64,000 nucleotides of DNA from Ramlibacter terrae (GTDB taxonomy: Bacteria > Pseudomonadota > Gammaproteobacteria > Burkholderiales > Burkholderiaceae_C). The notes beneath the pieces are model-generated. The model did not search any database, was not told the DNA's origin, and saw nothing but the letters and a program-made list of their open reading frames with translations. The translations under genes were made by a program, and so were the position numbers. Location: assembly GCA_013127575.1 (NCBI GenBank), contig CP053418.1, positions 4,092,001 to 4,156,000 on the forward strand, given 5' to 3'. Positions within the stretch are counted from its first letter, which is position 1, and every line of letters begins with the position of its first letter. This document shows positions 53,690-63,749 of the stretch, piece by piece.

Positions 53690-55175
53690 TCAGCCCTTGG
53701 CGTAGCCGGCCGCGCTGGTGCCGGAGAGCCGCCCGAACACGGCGCCCGACATCAGGCCGGCACCCCCGGTAGTTGCCGTAGAAGATTCCGCCGACCAGTT
53801 CGCCGGCTGCGTACAGGCCGGGGATGGTGCGTTCCGTGGTGTCGAGGACTTCCCCGTTCTCGTTGATCTTGAGACCGCCGAAAGTGAAGGTAATGCCGCA
53901 GGTGACGACGAAGCCGGTGTACGGCGCCTTGTCCAGCGGCAGCGCCCAATTCGACTTGGGCGGCGTGATGCCTTCGGTGCGCACGCCATCGAGGATCGCA
54001 GGGTTGTACTTGCCGTCCCGGCATGCGGCATTGAATTCCCGGACCGTCTGCACGAACCCTTCCTTGTCGATTCCCAGCCCCTCGGCCAGGCCTTCAAGCG
54101 TGTCGGACGTGAACTTGGTGACCTGCTTGATCCGGTACTCGTCGCGCACCATGTCGATCGTCTTGGCGTCGAAAACACGGACGGCGGCCCGCTTGGGCTG
54201 CTTCATGACCTCGCGCCCGTACTTGGCGTAGGTGTGGTTGCGGAAGTCGGCGCCCTCGTCGACGAAGCGCTTGCCTTCCATGTTGACGATGATTCCGATC
54301 GGGTAGGAATGCTTCTGGAAGTTGTCCAGCACTACGCGGTCGCCGAAGGGCGGCGCGCTGATGTCCCACTGCACGGCGTGCGCCGACGACCATCCGCCGA
54401 AAGCCTGAGCTCCGATGTCCAGCGCCGCCCGGATGCCGTCGCCCGTGTTGTGGCGGGTGCCGCGCACCCGGCAGGACTCCCAACCCGGCCCGAGGTAGGC
54501 GACGCGCATGCGCGGGTTGGCTTCGAAGCCGCCGCACGCCAGCACGACCGACTTCGCGGAGATCTCCGCGTATCCGTCTGGCCCGAACACCCGCACTCCG
54601 GATACCGCGCCTGCGTTGTCCTGCAGCAGGGAGCGCAGGCCCGTGCCATAGCGGATCTCGATGCCCAGCTTCTCGACCTGCTTGATCAGCGAGTCCACCA
54701 GGCCCCAGCCGCCGCCCACCGCCTCGATGTTCACGCCGCCATAGAAGTGGTGCTTGCCTTCGACCTTGTACGACTGGCGCCCGAACATCGGGATAAAGCG
54801 GACGCCATGGGTGCGCATCCACACCATGGTTTCGCGCGACTTGCCGATCAGCAGGTCGGCCAGCATGGGATCGGTCTGCCCTTCGGTGACTTTCTCCAGG
54901 TCAGCGTGGAACAGTTCCTCGGGCAGCTTGGGCAGGACGATCTGCTCGACCTCCGCGTCCGAGAGGTCCACCAGCACGTCTTTGCGGACATCGTGGATGC
55001 CGTCATGGACGAACCGGAAGCCGCCGGCGGTGAACAGCGAGTTGCCTCCGCGTTCCTCCACCGAGGCCTTCTCCAGCACCAGGACCCGGGCGCCTCCCTC
55101 GGCGGCGGCCGGGGCCGCACAGAGGGCGGCATTGCCGGCACCAACCACTACCACGTCATATCTGTCCTGTGCCAT
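53690..55175 (-). CDS. tcuA: TcuA-like FAD-dependent tricarballylate dehydrogenase, frameshifted near C-terminus
   Basis: This flavoprotein of about 495 residues is in the FAD-binding-2 (fumarate reductase flavoprotein-like) family. The dinucleotide fold is VVVVGAGNAALCAAPAA, the EERGGNSLFTAGGFRF block is TcuA-like, and VVLACGGFEANPRMR and GLYAAGELVGGIFYGNY are family signatures. TcuA oxidises tricarballylate to cis-aconitate. One break near 53762 separates the tail AGLMSGAVFGRLSGTSAAGY. No TcuB Fe-S partner is present; etfB/etfA follow directly. A GTATAC site lies about 42 bases upstream of the ATG. Confidence 0.85.
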
Positions 55176-55216
55176 CGAAGCTCCGATCAAGTTGATGTGC
55201 GCTCTTGTGCGCTGAT

Positions 55217-55222
55217 GTATAC
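55217..55222. promoter_or_regulatory. GTATAC palindrome, site 5
   Basis: The context is TGATGTATACCGCAG, upstream of the TcuA-like gene (start 55175). It belongs to the GTATAC set and shares the GTATACCG extension with the sites at 37471 and 20576. Confidence 0.55.
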
Positions 55223-55284
55223 CGCAGTATTTTCTAGAATCCAAGAGCGGTTGTCAAGATCGGCGGAGAGTGCCGCACAAGTAA

Positions 55285-55309
55285 GAACGCCCGCTTCAAG
55301 CGGGCGTTC
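55285..55309 (-). terminator. Strong hairpin downstream of GntR
   Basis: GAACGCCCGCTT pairs perfectly with AAGCGGGCGTTC around a single base, giving effectively a 9-10 bp GC-rich stem and short loop. It lies 18 bases past the GntR stop on the minus strand and is followed there by CTTACTTGTG, a weak U tract. It should separate GntR from the tcuA operon. Confidence 0.75.
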
Positions 55310-55327
55310 GGGGGTGGAAGTCAGCCT

Positions 55328-56023
55328 TCAGGTGGACCGGCCCGTGAAAAGCTGGGTCATCCTGACCTTCTGGGCAGCGCGAATGTGGTTGCGGAGCGCC
55401 TGCTCGGCTGCATCGGCATCGCGGTTGGTGATCGCGTCGACGATCGCCCGGTGCTCCCGCAGCGTTTCTTCCGCGCGCTCGGGCTTGGCCAGCGTCGTCC
55501 GTCCCAGCAGCGACAACGTGTCGTGCAGGCCATTGACCATGCTGATCAGGTAGCGGTTGTGGCTGCACCGATACAAGGTGTCGTGGAAATGCCGGTTGCT
55601 CTGCTCCAGCAGGGCTTCGTTGTCCAGCGATTCGCCGTACTGCCGGCACAGGTCTTCGAGGATCGAGATCTCGACCTCAGATGCATGCTGGGCGGGCAGG
55701 CGCGCCGCCGTGCCTTCCAGCACCTCACGCATGTAGTACAGCTCCGTCACCATCCGGTAGTCCAGCTCGGCCACCATGATGCCTCGGCTGGCATCGTGGA
55801 CCACCAGGCCGTCTGCTTCCAGCTTGGCAAGCGCTTCGCGGATGGGTGTGCGGCTGAGCCCGATGTGGAGGGCGAGCTCGCCTTCCCGCAGGCGGTCTCC
55901 CGGCTTCAGGCTGCCGGATTGGATGGCCGCCCGAAGGTAGCGGTACGCCTGCTCTCCGCGCGGCAGGCTCGGGTCGTCGAAACTCGGTGCCGGTGCGGGC
56001 GCGGCGGACTTTCTGGCTTTCAT
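55328..56023 (-). CDS. GntR/FCD-family transcriptional regulator
   Basis: This intact 231-residue regulator has an N-terminal winged helix (YRYLRAAIQSGSLKPGDRLR, IGLSRTPIREALAKLEADGL) and a C-terminal FCD domain (YMREVLEGTAARL, NRHFHDTLYRCSHNRYLISM, HRAIVDAITNRDADAAEQA). The metal/ligand His positions are present. FCD regulators bind GT-N-AC palindromes, so it is the best local candidate for the GTATAC sites between 37 and 55.3 kb. It stands between the tcuA operon and the tandem Bug genes. Confidence 0.92.
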   Translation of the reverse strand: MKARKSAAPAPAPSFDDPSLPRGEQAYRYLRAAIQSGSLKPGDRLREGELALHIGLSRTPIREALAKLEADGLVVHDASRGIMVAELDYRMVTELYYMREVLEGTAARLPAQHASEVEISILEDLCRQYGESLDNEALLEQSNRHFHDTLYRCSHNRYLISMVNGLHDTLSLLGRTTLAKPERAEETLREHRAIVDAITNRDADAAEQALRNHIRAAQKVRMTQLFTGRST

Positions 56024-56053
56024 GGCGTCATTATTGCTTAAGGAGGTACTCCG

Positions 56054-56179
56054 GCATACCTCGGTACGCATTTGTCTGCAGGCAGCCACACCTCGCAAAG
56101 CCTCGTTTCCGCCGGCGACGAACGGCCGCACCACAACCGCCAAATGCTCGTTTATCCCGGTGTATCCCTTTGCATACTT
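56054..56179. promoter_or_regulatory. Promoter region with degenerate GTATAC-like sites
   Basis: The 206-base gap between GntR and the divergent Bug gene contains GGCATACC and CGGTACGC near 56053-56069, and GGTGTATCCCTTTGCATAC near 56160-56178. These are one-mismatch variants of GTATAC. They could allow GntR autoregulation and control of the Bug pair; this is inference from similarity. Confidence 0.4.
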
Positions 56180-56229
56180 CGGTGTAAAACAGCGATGCGG
56201 GCGTTCGCCCCACAAAAACCGGAGCCGAC

Positions 56230-57240
56230 ATGCCCCTCGCTACTGCTTTCCCGATGCGCCTCCTGCCCATTCTTGCCGCTCTCGCCTTGGTCGTGCCCAT
56301 AGTGGCCGGGCCGGCCCCGGCACAGGCTCAGCAACAGCCCGCAGATGCTTACCCGAGCCGTCCGGTGCGTCTCGTGATCCCGTACCCGCCCGGGGGAAGC
56401 ACGGACCAACTCGCCAGGGCACTGCAGCAACCTCTGGCCGACTTCCTGAAGCAACCGGTGGTGGTTGAAAACAAGGCGGGCGCGGGCGGCGCCATCGGCA
56501 CCGACATGGTCGCCAAGGCCCCTCCCGACGGCTACACCATCCTCTTCGCGAACTCGGGCCCGAACGCCATCCTTCCCCTGCTGCGCAAGACTCCTTACGA
56601 CACGGCGCGCGATCTGCGCTCGATCTCCACGGTCGCTTTCATGCCGATGATCCTTGCCGTACCCGCCGACAGTGCGGCCAAGGACCTGCGTAGCTTTCTC
56701 GAACTGGCCAAGGCGAACGGCGCGGTGGAACTTCGGGTCCGTGGGAAACGGCTCCATGTCCCATTTGGCGGGGAGTACTACCTGAACATGGTTTCCGGGT
56801 TGAAGCTCGCCCACGTGCCGTATGGGGGCGCGGCGCCGATGATGACCGCACTGGCTGGCGGGCAACTGGAAGCCGCCTTCGTCACGGGGATGGACGGCAC
56901 GCCGATGGTCCAGGGCGGCCGCATCCGCTACCCGGGAATCGGCACGCCAAAGCGCTCGTCCATTCTCCCGACCGTTCCCGCCATCGGCGAGCAAGTGCCT
57001 GGCTTCAGCACCGTCGTCTGGTTTGGCATCATGGCGCCAGCCGGTGTCCCGGAGCACGTGGCTGCACGACTGCATGCCGCGGTGGTGCATGCGGTGGGTC
57101 GCCCCGAAGTACAGCGGATGTTCATCGACCGCAACGTGGAGCCGCGCACCAGCACGCCCGAGGAGCTCGATCGCCTGATCCGCGAAGAGTCCGTGCAGTG
57201 GAAGGAAGTGATCACGAGGGGCGGCATCAAGCTCGACTAG
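56230..57240 (+). CDS. Bug-family binding protein with a compensated double frameshift
   Basis: This Bug protein reads open for 336 residues. It has a Sec leader (FPMRLLPILAALALVVPIVA) and blocks YPSRPVRLVIPYPPGGS, VVVENKAGAGGAIG and PPDGYTILFANSG. Residues about 167-182 (VELRVRGKRLHVPFGG) do not fit the family. Read in the adjacent frame the same bases give NFGSVGNGSMSHLAG, the expected ligand loop. Two opposite one-base errors near 56728 and 56772 therefore mask the true sequence. It is the first of two tandem Bug genes. Confidence 0.9.
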   Translation: MPLATAFPMRLLPILAALALVVPIVAGPAPAQAQQQPADAYPSRPVRLVIPYPPGGSTDQLARALQQPLADFLKQPVVVENKAGAGGAIGTDMVAKAPPDGYTILFANSGPNAILPLLRKTPYDTARDLRSISTVAFMPMILAVPADSAAKDLRSFLELAKANGAVELRVRGKRLHVPFGGEYYLNMVSGLKLAHVPYGGAAPMMTALAGGQLEAAFVTGMDGTPMVQGGRIRYPGIGTPKRSSILPTVPAIGEQVPGFSTVVWFGIMAPAGVPEHVAARLHAAVVHAVGRPEVQRMFIDRNVEPRTSTPEELDRLIREESVQWKEVITRGGIKLD

Positions 57241-57257
57241 CGGCGCGCACTCCTGAA

Positions 57258-57273
57258 TCGTCGTTTCCGACGA
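57258..57273. other. Small hairpin between tandem Bug genes
   Basis: TCGTCG and CGACGA flank a TTTC loop 18 bases after the first Bug stop. The stem is short and has no T tract, so it may be an mRNA stability element or a weak terminator. Confidence 0.35.
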
Positions 57274-57328
57274 CGCAGGCTGCCCGTGCAGCAGCGACCA
57301 TGGGCGCAGCCCCCATCAGGAGACAACG

Positions 57329-58295
57329 ATGAAGTTCTTTCGCAACCTGGCGCTGGCGCTGGCATGTGCCGCCCTCGGCAGCAGCGCTCGGGCACAGGCT
57401 GACGCCTACCCATCCAAACCGGTCCGCCTCATTTCCGGCTTCGCAGCTGGCGGGTCGTCGGACCTGATCGCGCGGGCCATCGCCCAGGCCCCGGGCGAAC
57501 AGCTTGGCCAGCAGGTGGTGGTGGAAAACCGCGCGGGCGCTGCCGGCAAGATCGGCATGGACGTCGTCGCCAAGGCCCCTCCCGACGGCTACGTCATCGG
57601 CCTGCTGGCCGGCACCACGCTCAACGCGCTGCACTTCCTCAACGAGCCGCTCGACGTTGGCACGCGTTTCGAGCCGGTCGGCCGCTTCGCCTCGTCGCGC
57701 ATCCTGTTGGCCGTCAACCCGAAGGTGATCGACGTCAAGACGCTGCCCGAGCTGAAGGACTACCTGAAGCGACATCCGAATACCCCCTGACCAGCGCCGG
57801 GCATGGTGGCCTCGGACACACGGGACTTGAACTGTTCGCGATGGAGCAGGGGCTGAAGATCATGCACGTGTCCTACCGCGGAAACGGCCCGGCGCTCAAC
57901 GACGTGCTGGCCGGTCAGGTCGGTGGCCTGATCACGGAGGCCAACCAGGCCTTGCCGCAGATCGAAGCCGGCAAGCTTCGCCCGATCGCCACCGTCTCGA
58001 CGGAGCGCATCCCCTCCTTGCCCGACCTGCCGACCGCGCTTGAGCTCGGCTACAAGTCGCTGCAGATCGATTCCACGTTCGGCATCACTGTGCCGCCGCG
58101 CACCCCCAGCCGATCATCGACAAGTTGCGGCAGGCCCTGAAAGCGGCCGTCGCGAGCCGCGGCTACGTCGACTTCTCGCGCCGCACCGGAAATTCCGCCT
58201 ACTTCGAGGATGCGCCCGAATACCGTGAATGGCTGAACGCGGAGTTCACTCGCTGGGGCAACGTCATCCGCACCGCAAAGATCAAGCGCGAGTAA
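57329..58295 (+). CDS. Bug-family binding protein, frameshifted
   Basis: This second tandem Bug protein has about 322 residues and a leader MKFFRNLALALACAALGSSA. Blocks are YPSKPVRLISGFAAGGSSD, VVVENRAGAAGKIG and PPDGYVIGLLAG. It is closest in pattern to the Bug protein at 40468 (both have the ALHFxNxPLDV and ILAVNPKVxDV/ILLAVNPK segments). Breaks lie near 57785 and 58108. An AGGAGA site precedes the ATG. Its end overlaps the convergent IclR gene by 14 bases. Confidence 0.9.
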
Positions 58296-59080
58296 CGTCC
58301 GGGCGCTCCGCCGTGCCGCTGCCGATTCGCCGGGTAAAGTCGTTGACCAGGCCGCGCAGGTAACCACCCAGCTCCGTGTGGCCGTCACGCACTACGCTGG
58401 ATCCGGCGCCGACGGACAGCGTCAGCGACTTGCCGAACGGGTCGCTTTCGTTCAGCAGCACCGCGACATCGCCTACCCCCGGCAAGTTCGAGTCGGCCTG
58501 CCACGCGTAACCCGAGGTGCGCGCTTCGGCGATACGCTGCATCAGCAAGCCTTGGTTGATCGGCCGACCCTCGACCGCGGCCGTCGTCCGCGCGATCAGC
58601 TTCACCTTCTCGTCGTCATCCAGCGTCAGCATGGTGATGCCGGCCGCGCTGCGGCAGATCGGCCGCAGCGTACCGCTGCTCGGATTGCGGCTGACGAAGC
58701 CCTTGGCGAGCGCCAGCTGCACGTAGATGTACTGCACGTGGTGACCATGGCGCGTGCTGAGCACGGCCGACAAGCCGGTGGCCTGCCCCGCTTCGCGCAC
58801 CAGCGCGGCCAGCGCATGGCCATCCGCGTGGCCGGCGCGGATCCACCCACCGAGCAACGGCTGCCTCATGGTCGGAGCGAACTTCTGGCTGTCCGGGTGC
58901 CGGTTCAGGTATCCCATGTCGCACAGTGTCCGCACGAGGACGGAAGTGCTGGAGACCGGCCACTGCATCGCCCGGGAAATCTCCTGCACGCCCGCAGGCC
59001 GCTGGACCTGTTCGAAGTACTCCAGCACCTGCAGCGCGCGCCGCCGACTTGACCTGCGCGTTTCCCGATCCAGCCATCAT
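58282..59080 (-). CDS. IclR-family transcriptional regulator, frameshifted
   Basis: This regulator of about 266 residues has an N-terminal winged helix (VQEISRAMQWPVSSTSVLV, TLCDMGYLNRHPDSQKF) and a C-terminal IclR domain (ICRSAAGITMLTLDDDEKV, RIAEARTSGYAWQADSNLPG). One break lies near 59040, after the start MMAGSGNAQVKSAARA. It is divergent from the acyl-CoA dehydrogenase at 59188, its likely target. Confidence 0.88.
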
Positions 59081-59187
59081 GAATGTGAAATCTCCTCGTG
59101 TGCCGGCGCATTCTGATCGATTGCGCGGCTGCTGTCTTATTCTCGATCGCGCTGCTTCTTGCAGCGATCCTGCAGGAGACAAGCACC

Positions 59188-60421
59188 ATGACGGCCATCG
59201 CCCACCCCTATCCCGACGACATCGTCGCCATCCGGGAAGGACTCGCCAATTTCATCGAAGCCGAGGTCGTTCCTCGCCACCGGGCCAACGCGGAACTGCT
59301 GGAGAACGAGCACCACACCTTCACGCCCGACGGCCGCTACCACCCTGACGTGTTGCGCCTGATGCTCGAGGTGCGCCGGGCGTCCGCGGCGGCGGGCTAC
59401 TACACGATGTGCGTACCCGAAGCGCTGGGCGGCGCGGGCATGGGCTACACCGCATGGTTCGCGGCCGGGAGCAGATCGCCACCAGCTGCCGGGGCCGCTA
59501 CTTCCGGGCGAGCAAACCGTCTCGCACTGGGCCACCGGTCCCAGTCCCGTGCTGGCGCACCTCACGCCGGCGATGCGCGAGCACATCCTGCCGGGGCTCA
59601 TGGCGGGCGACATCACCACCTGCTTCGGCATGTCGGAGCCCGACTGCGGCTCCGACGCCATGATGATGAAGACACGCGCCGAGCCGGACGGAGATGGCTG
59701 GCGGCTGTCGGGAAGCAAGATCTGGACGACCAACAGCCCCTACGCCGACTACTGCATCGTGTTCGCCGTGACGGACCCCGATGCGGCGACCAAGCGGCGC
59801 GGCGGCATCAGCGCCTTCCTCGTGCCCACCGACAGCGCGGGATTCGAAGTGCAGCGGGTGATCCGCATGTGGGGACACGGCGGGGGCAACGAAGCCGTTC
59901 TCGCTTTCGACAACGTGCGCATAGAACCACAACAACTGGTGGGCGAGCTGCATCGCGGTTTCGCGACCGCCATGCTCGGCGTCAACCTTGGCCGCGTGTA
60001 CAACTCGGCGCGCGCGGTGGCGCTGGGCCGCTGGGCGATCGGCGAGGCCCCGGAGTACGTGAAGATCCGCAAGACCTTCGGCAAGCCGCTGGCGGAGCAC
60101 CAGGCAGTGACCTTCCCGCTCGCTGAAGCCGCGATGCAGGTGCACGCCGCGCACCTCATGTCGCGCAACGTCTGCGAGCTGCTCGATGGAGGGCATCCGG
60201 CGCGCAAGGAGCTGTCGATGACCAAGACGTACGCGATCGCCGCCGGCCAGTTCGCGCTCGACCGCGCCATGCAGGCGCACGGGGCCATCGGCTTCACGAA
60301 CGAAATGCACTTCGCGCAGAACTTCCTGCGGATGCGGATGCTCAACGTCGCCGACGGTACGCACGAGATCCTGCGCCGCACGATCGTCAAGGAAATGCTC
60401 GACGGAGACATCGACCTGTGA
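59188..60421 (+). CDS. Acyl-CoA dehydrogenase, frameshifted
   Basis: This acyl-CoA dehydrogenase has about 411 residues. The FAD/substrate signature is CFGMSEPDCGSDAMMMKT with KIWTTNSPYADYCIVF; the C-terminal region is RKTFGKPLAEHQAVTFPLAE and NVADGTHEILRRTIVKEML. The long N-terminus (AIREGLANFIEAEVVPRH) resembles FadE-like or APH-fused dehydrogenases. Breaks lie near 59470 and 59535. A CAGGAGA site precedes the ATG. Its stop overlaps the GTG of the CoA-transferase (GTGA). Confidence 0.9.
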
Positions 60422-61685
60422 CCGAACCCCACCGGCGCAGCGGCCTCTACATGGCGTGCGCGTCGTCGAAATGGGCAGCGTCGTGCTGGCGCCTTACGCG
60501 GCCCAGCTGTTGGCCGACCTTGGGGCGGACGTGGTCAAGATCGAACCGCCCAAGGCGGCGACATCACCCGCAACCGGGGCTTCAGCCGGCATCCGGGAAT
60601 GGCGGCGCTCTACCTCAGCTGCAACCGGGGCAAGCGCAGCGTGGTCCTCGACGCCAAGGACCCGGACGGCCTCGACGCGCTCAGGCGCATCGTCGCCGGC
60701 GCCGACGTGTTCCTGCACAACATGCGCGCCGATTCCGCCGCGCGGCTCGGCGTGGCCTACGAGCAGGTACGCGCCGCCAACGAACGCCTTGTCTACTGCT
60801 GCACCTACGGGTTCGGAGCCTCGGGTCGCTACCGCTCGCGGGCAGCCTACGACGACATCATCCAGGCCATCTCGGGCGCCGCGAGCCTCGCGCAGATGAT
60901 CGGCGACGCTCCGGCCTACATGCCCACCATCGTCGCCGACAAGACGACGGCGCTGTTCGTGGTGATCGGCATCCGGGGGCGCTGCTGCGGCGCCACGCCA
61001 CCGGCCGCGGCGAGCAGCTCGAAGTGGCTATGTTCGAAACCATGGCGCACTACCTGAGCGTCGAGCACTGGCAGGCCATGCATTCGAGCCGCCGCTGGGG
61101 CCGGTCGGCTACCGGCGCATGGTCAGCCCGCATCGGAAGCCCCACCGCACCGCCGACGGGTTCATCGCGGTGATGCCCCACAATGAGCGCGACTGGCGTG
61201 TCTTCTTCGACGGGTGCGGCATGCCCGCGTTCATGGACGACCCCCGCTTCATCGGCAATGCGAACCGGGCGCGCCACATCAACGAGCTGTACGCGAAACT
61301 CGCCGAGCTGATGCCGCAGCGCACCACCGACGAATGGGTCGCTTTCCTCGACGCGCACGACATCCCCAACGCCGTGATCAACACGCTCGACGGCTTGCGG
61401 ACCGACCCGCACATGGACGATGTCGACTTCTGGCACGAGTTCGACCACCCCACCGAAGGGCGCCTCGTCGCCCCATCGTTCCCGGTCCGCTACGGCGGGC
61501 CCGAAGGCTCCGCGCGCCCGGCGCTGCTGGCGCCCGGCTTCGGCGAGCACAGCGTCGAAGTGCTGCGAGAGGCAGGCATCGACGCGGCACGGATCGATGC
61601 GATGGTGGACCGGGGCGTCGTCCTCACCCGGTGGCCCGGCGCACCGGAGTCGCCGGATCGAGCCGGCGCGCAATCAGCTCCTTGA
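60418..61685 (+). CDS. CaiB/BaiF class III CoA-transferase, heavily frameshifted
   Basis: This family III CoA-transferase has about 422 residues. N-terminal blocks are VVEMGSVVLAPYAAQLLADL and ADVVKIEPPK. The catalytic-Asp segment is PTIVADKTTALFVVIGI. The second domain has FIAVMPHNERDWRVFFDGCG and HDIPNAVINTLDGLRTDPH. At least four breaks occur between 60430 and 61120. It starts with GTG overlapping the dehydrogenase stop. The two genes probably activate and then dehydrogenate one acid. Its end overlaps the convergent dehydrogenase by about 60 bases. Confidence 0.85.
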
Positions 61686-62808
61686 GAACCTCGTTGGAGC
61701 CGCCGTAGATGCGCGTCACGCGTGCGTTGACGTACATCCGCGCGATCGGGTATTCCTCCATGTAGCCATAGCCGCCGAATAGCTGCAGGCACTCATCCAC
61801 CACCGTCCCGTAATGTTGCGAACACCACCATTTCGCCATCGCGGCCGTCTCCACGTCCAGCGTGCCCGCGAGCGCGCGGCCGATGCAGTCGTCTACGTAG
61901 ACCTGCGCCAGCGAGGTGTACGTCTTGCACTCCGCGAGCTTGAAACGGGTGTTCTGCAGGTCGAGCAAGCGCTGGCCGAACACCTTCCGGGTGCTGGCGT
62001 ATTCCACCGTCAGGTCCGGGGCGCGCTGCATGGCGGCTGCGGAGATGATGGCGACGATCAGCCGCTCCTGCGCCAGCTGCTGAACCAGCTGGAACATGCC
62101 CTGCCCTTCCTCCTCGCCGAGCAGATTCGCACAAGGCACGCGCATGCCCGAGAAGAACAGCTCGGAAGTGTCCTGGCCCTTCTGTCCGATCTTGGCAAGG
62201 TTGCGCCCCCGTTGGAAGCCGGCGAGGCCTTCCGTTTCCACGACGACCGGGGACACGCTGCGGCTCCCGGTCCCCTCTGCCGTCTTCACGACCACGATGA
62301 TGAGGTCTGCGTTGATGCCATTGGTGATGAACGTCTTGCTGCCATCGATGACGTAGTGGTCGCCATCGCGCACTGCACGCGTCCGCACTGCGCGCAGGTC
62401 CGAACCGGCGCCGGGCTCCGACATCGCGATCGCCGCGATCAGCTCCCCGGTCGCCATGCGCGGCAGCCACTTGCGCTTCTGCTCCTCGTTGCCATAACGC
62501 AGGAGGTAATGGGCGACGATTCCGCTGTGCACGTTGTTGCCGAAGCTGGTCACGCCGGCGCGCGAGAGCTCCGACGTAATGACCGCTTCGTGGGCGAAGT
62601 TTCCGCCGCCGCCGCCGTATTCCTCGGGAATGCTGGCGCACAGCAGGCCGGCGCGGCCGGCGCGCCGCCACATGTCGCGGCTCATGCGCCGTTCCTCGAT
62701 CCAGCGCTCTTCAGTCGGCGCGAGTTCCTGTTCGACGAAGCGCCGCACGCTGTCGCGGAACATCGCGAGATCTTCGGTCATCCAGGCAGGGGAGTGTTCG
62801 GGAAACAT
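61624..62808 (-). CDS. Acyl-CoA dehydrogenase
   Basis: This intact acyl-CoA dehydrogenase has 394 residues counting from MFPEHSPAWMTEDLAMF. I chose that ATG because the upstream open frame has no family similarity. Signatures are AAIAMSEPGAGSDLRAVRT, KTFITNGINADLIIVVV and LFGGYGYMEEYPIARMYVNA, with the catalytic-Glu region in YGGSNEVLKELIARRL. It resembles long- or medium-chain acyl-CoA dehydrogenases. It is transcribed toward the CoA-transferase and divergent from the SDR gene. Confidence 0.92.
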   Translation of the reverse strand: MFPEHSPAWMTEDLAMFRDSVRRFVEQELAPTEERWIEERRMSRDMWRRAGRAGLLCASIPEEYGGGGGNFAHEAVITSELSRAGVTSFGNNVHSGIVAHYLLRYGNEEQKRKWLPRMATGELIAAIAMSEPGAGSDLRAVRTRAVRDGDHYVIDGSKTFITNGINADLIIVVVKTAEGTGSRSVSPVVVETEGLAGFQRGRNLAKIGQKGQDTSELFFSGMRVPCANLLGEEEGQGMFQLVQQLAQERLIVAIISAAAMQRAPDLTVEYASTRKVFGQRLLDLQNTRFKLAECKTYTSLAQVYVDDCIGRALAGTLDVETAAMAKWWCSQHYGTVVDECLQLFGGYGYMEEYPIARMYVNARVTRIYGGSNEVLKELIARRLDPATPVRRATG

Positions 62809-62966
62809 GCGGCATTGTGGTCGCCGCGAGGGTGGCCGCACAAGGCGCGCGACGCAAAATCGTCCCTTCCGACGATGCCGCACCAACCCCTCCACCAAGA
62901 ATCCTTCCGAGCCGCCCGCCGTCGCGGGTGACGCCATCAGCGCATCGCGAATCGAAGGAAATGGAC

Positions 62967-63733
62967 ATGAATCTGCAAGGGACCTCCGCCGTCGTCACGG
63001 GCGGCGCATCGGGCCTCGGGTTGGCAACGGCGAAGCGCCTGCTGCAAGCCGGAGCCAAAGTCACCATCGCCGACCTCGCCACGTCCAGCGGCAAGCTGGT
63101 GGCCGAGGAACTGGGCGCGTCCGTCCAGTTTGTCGCCGCCGACGTTACCGACACGGCCGCGATGGAAGCGGTGTACGACGCGGCGGAGCGCTGGGGACCC
63201 GTCCGCGCGCTGGTGCACTGCGCCGGGCGCGGCGGCGCCGTGCGGCTGGTGGAGAAGGACGGCAGCCCGGGTTCGCTGGAGACCTACGAGGCCGTCATCC
63301 GGACCAACCTGGTGGGCACCTTCAACACTCTGCGACTGGCAGCGGTACGCATGGCACGCAACGAGCGCATCGACGGAGGTGATCGTGGCGCCTGCGTGCT
63401 GACCGCCTCCGTGGCGGCCTTCGAAGGACAAATCGGCCAGATCCCCTACGCGTCGGCCAAGGCCGGCGTGGTCGGCATGACGATCGTCGCCGCGCGCGAC
63501 CTGGCTACCAAGGGCATCCGCGTCTGCACCATCGCGCCGGGCCTGTTCGACACCCGCGCTGCTGGCCCGGCTGCCGCAACAGGTGAAGGATTCGCTCGGG
63601 CAGTCGGTTCCGCACCCGGCGCGGCTAGGCACGCCGGACGAATTCGCGCACTGGCGCAGCACATCTGGAGAACCCGATGCTCAATGGCGAAACCATCCGC
63701 CTCGACGGCGCCATTCGCATGGCGCCGCGCTAA
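62967..63733 (+). CDS. SDR 3-hydroxyacyl-CoA dehydrogenase (HSD10-like), frameshifted
   Basis: This classical SDR has about 256 residues. The NAD motif is [16 protein letters not shown]; the catalytic set is [10 protein letters not shown] with [21 protein letters not shown] follows. The layout matches type 2 3-hydroxyacyl-CoA dehydrogenase, which acts on short branched 3-hydroxyacyl-CoA. Breaks lie near 63560 and 63650, after which the tail reads [18 protein letters not shown] chose the ATG at 62967 for its AAGGAA spacing; an ATG six bases upstream is also possible. Confidence 0.88.
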
Positions 63734-63749
63734 GCGAACCGCACAGCCC

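Noticed and set aside
52923-55244. A 773-residue open frame that looks like a natural TcuA-EtfB fusion
   Set aside because: The middle segment matches neither family. Both the TcuA tail and the EtfB start are found intact in other frames at 53690-53762 and 53410-53686, so the fusion is created by two single-base errors.
53718-55553. Plus-strand open frame of 611 codons opposite the flavoprotein
   Set aside because: It is a shadow of the TcuA-like gene and extends into the promoter and the GntR 3' end with no recognisable domain.
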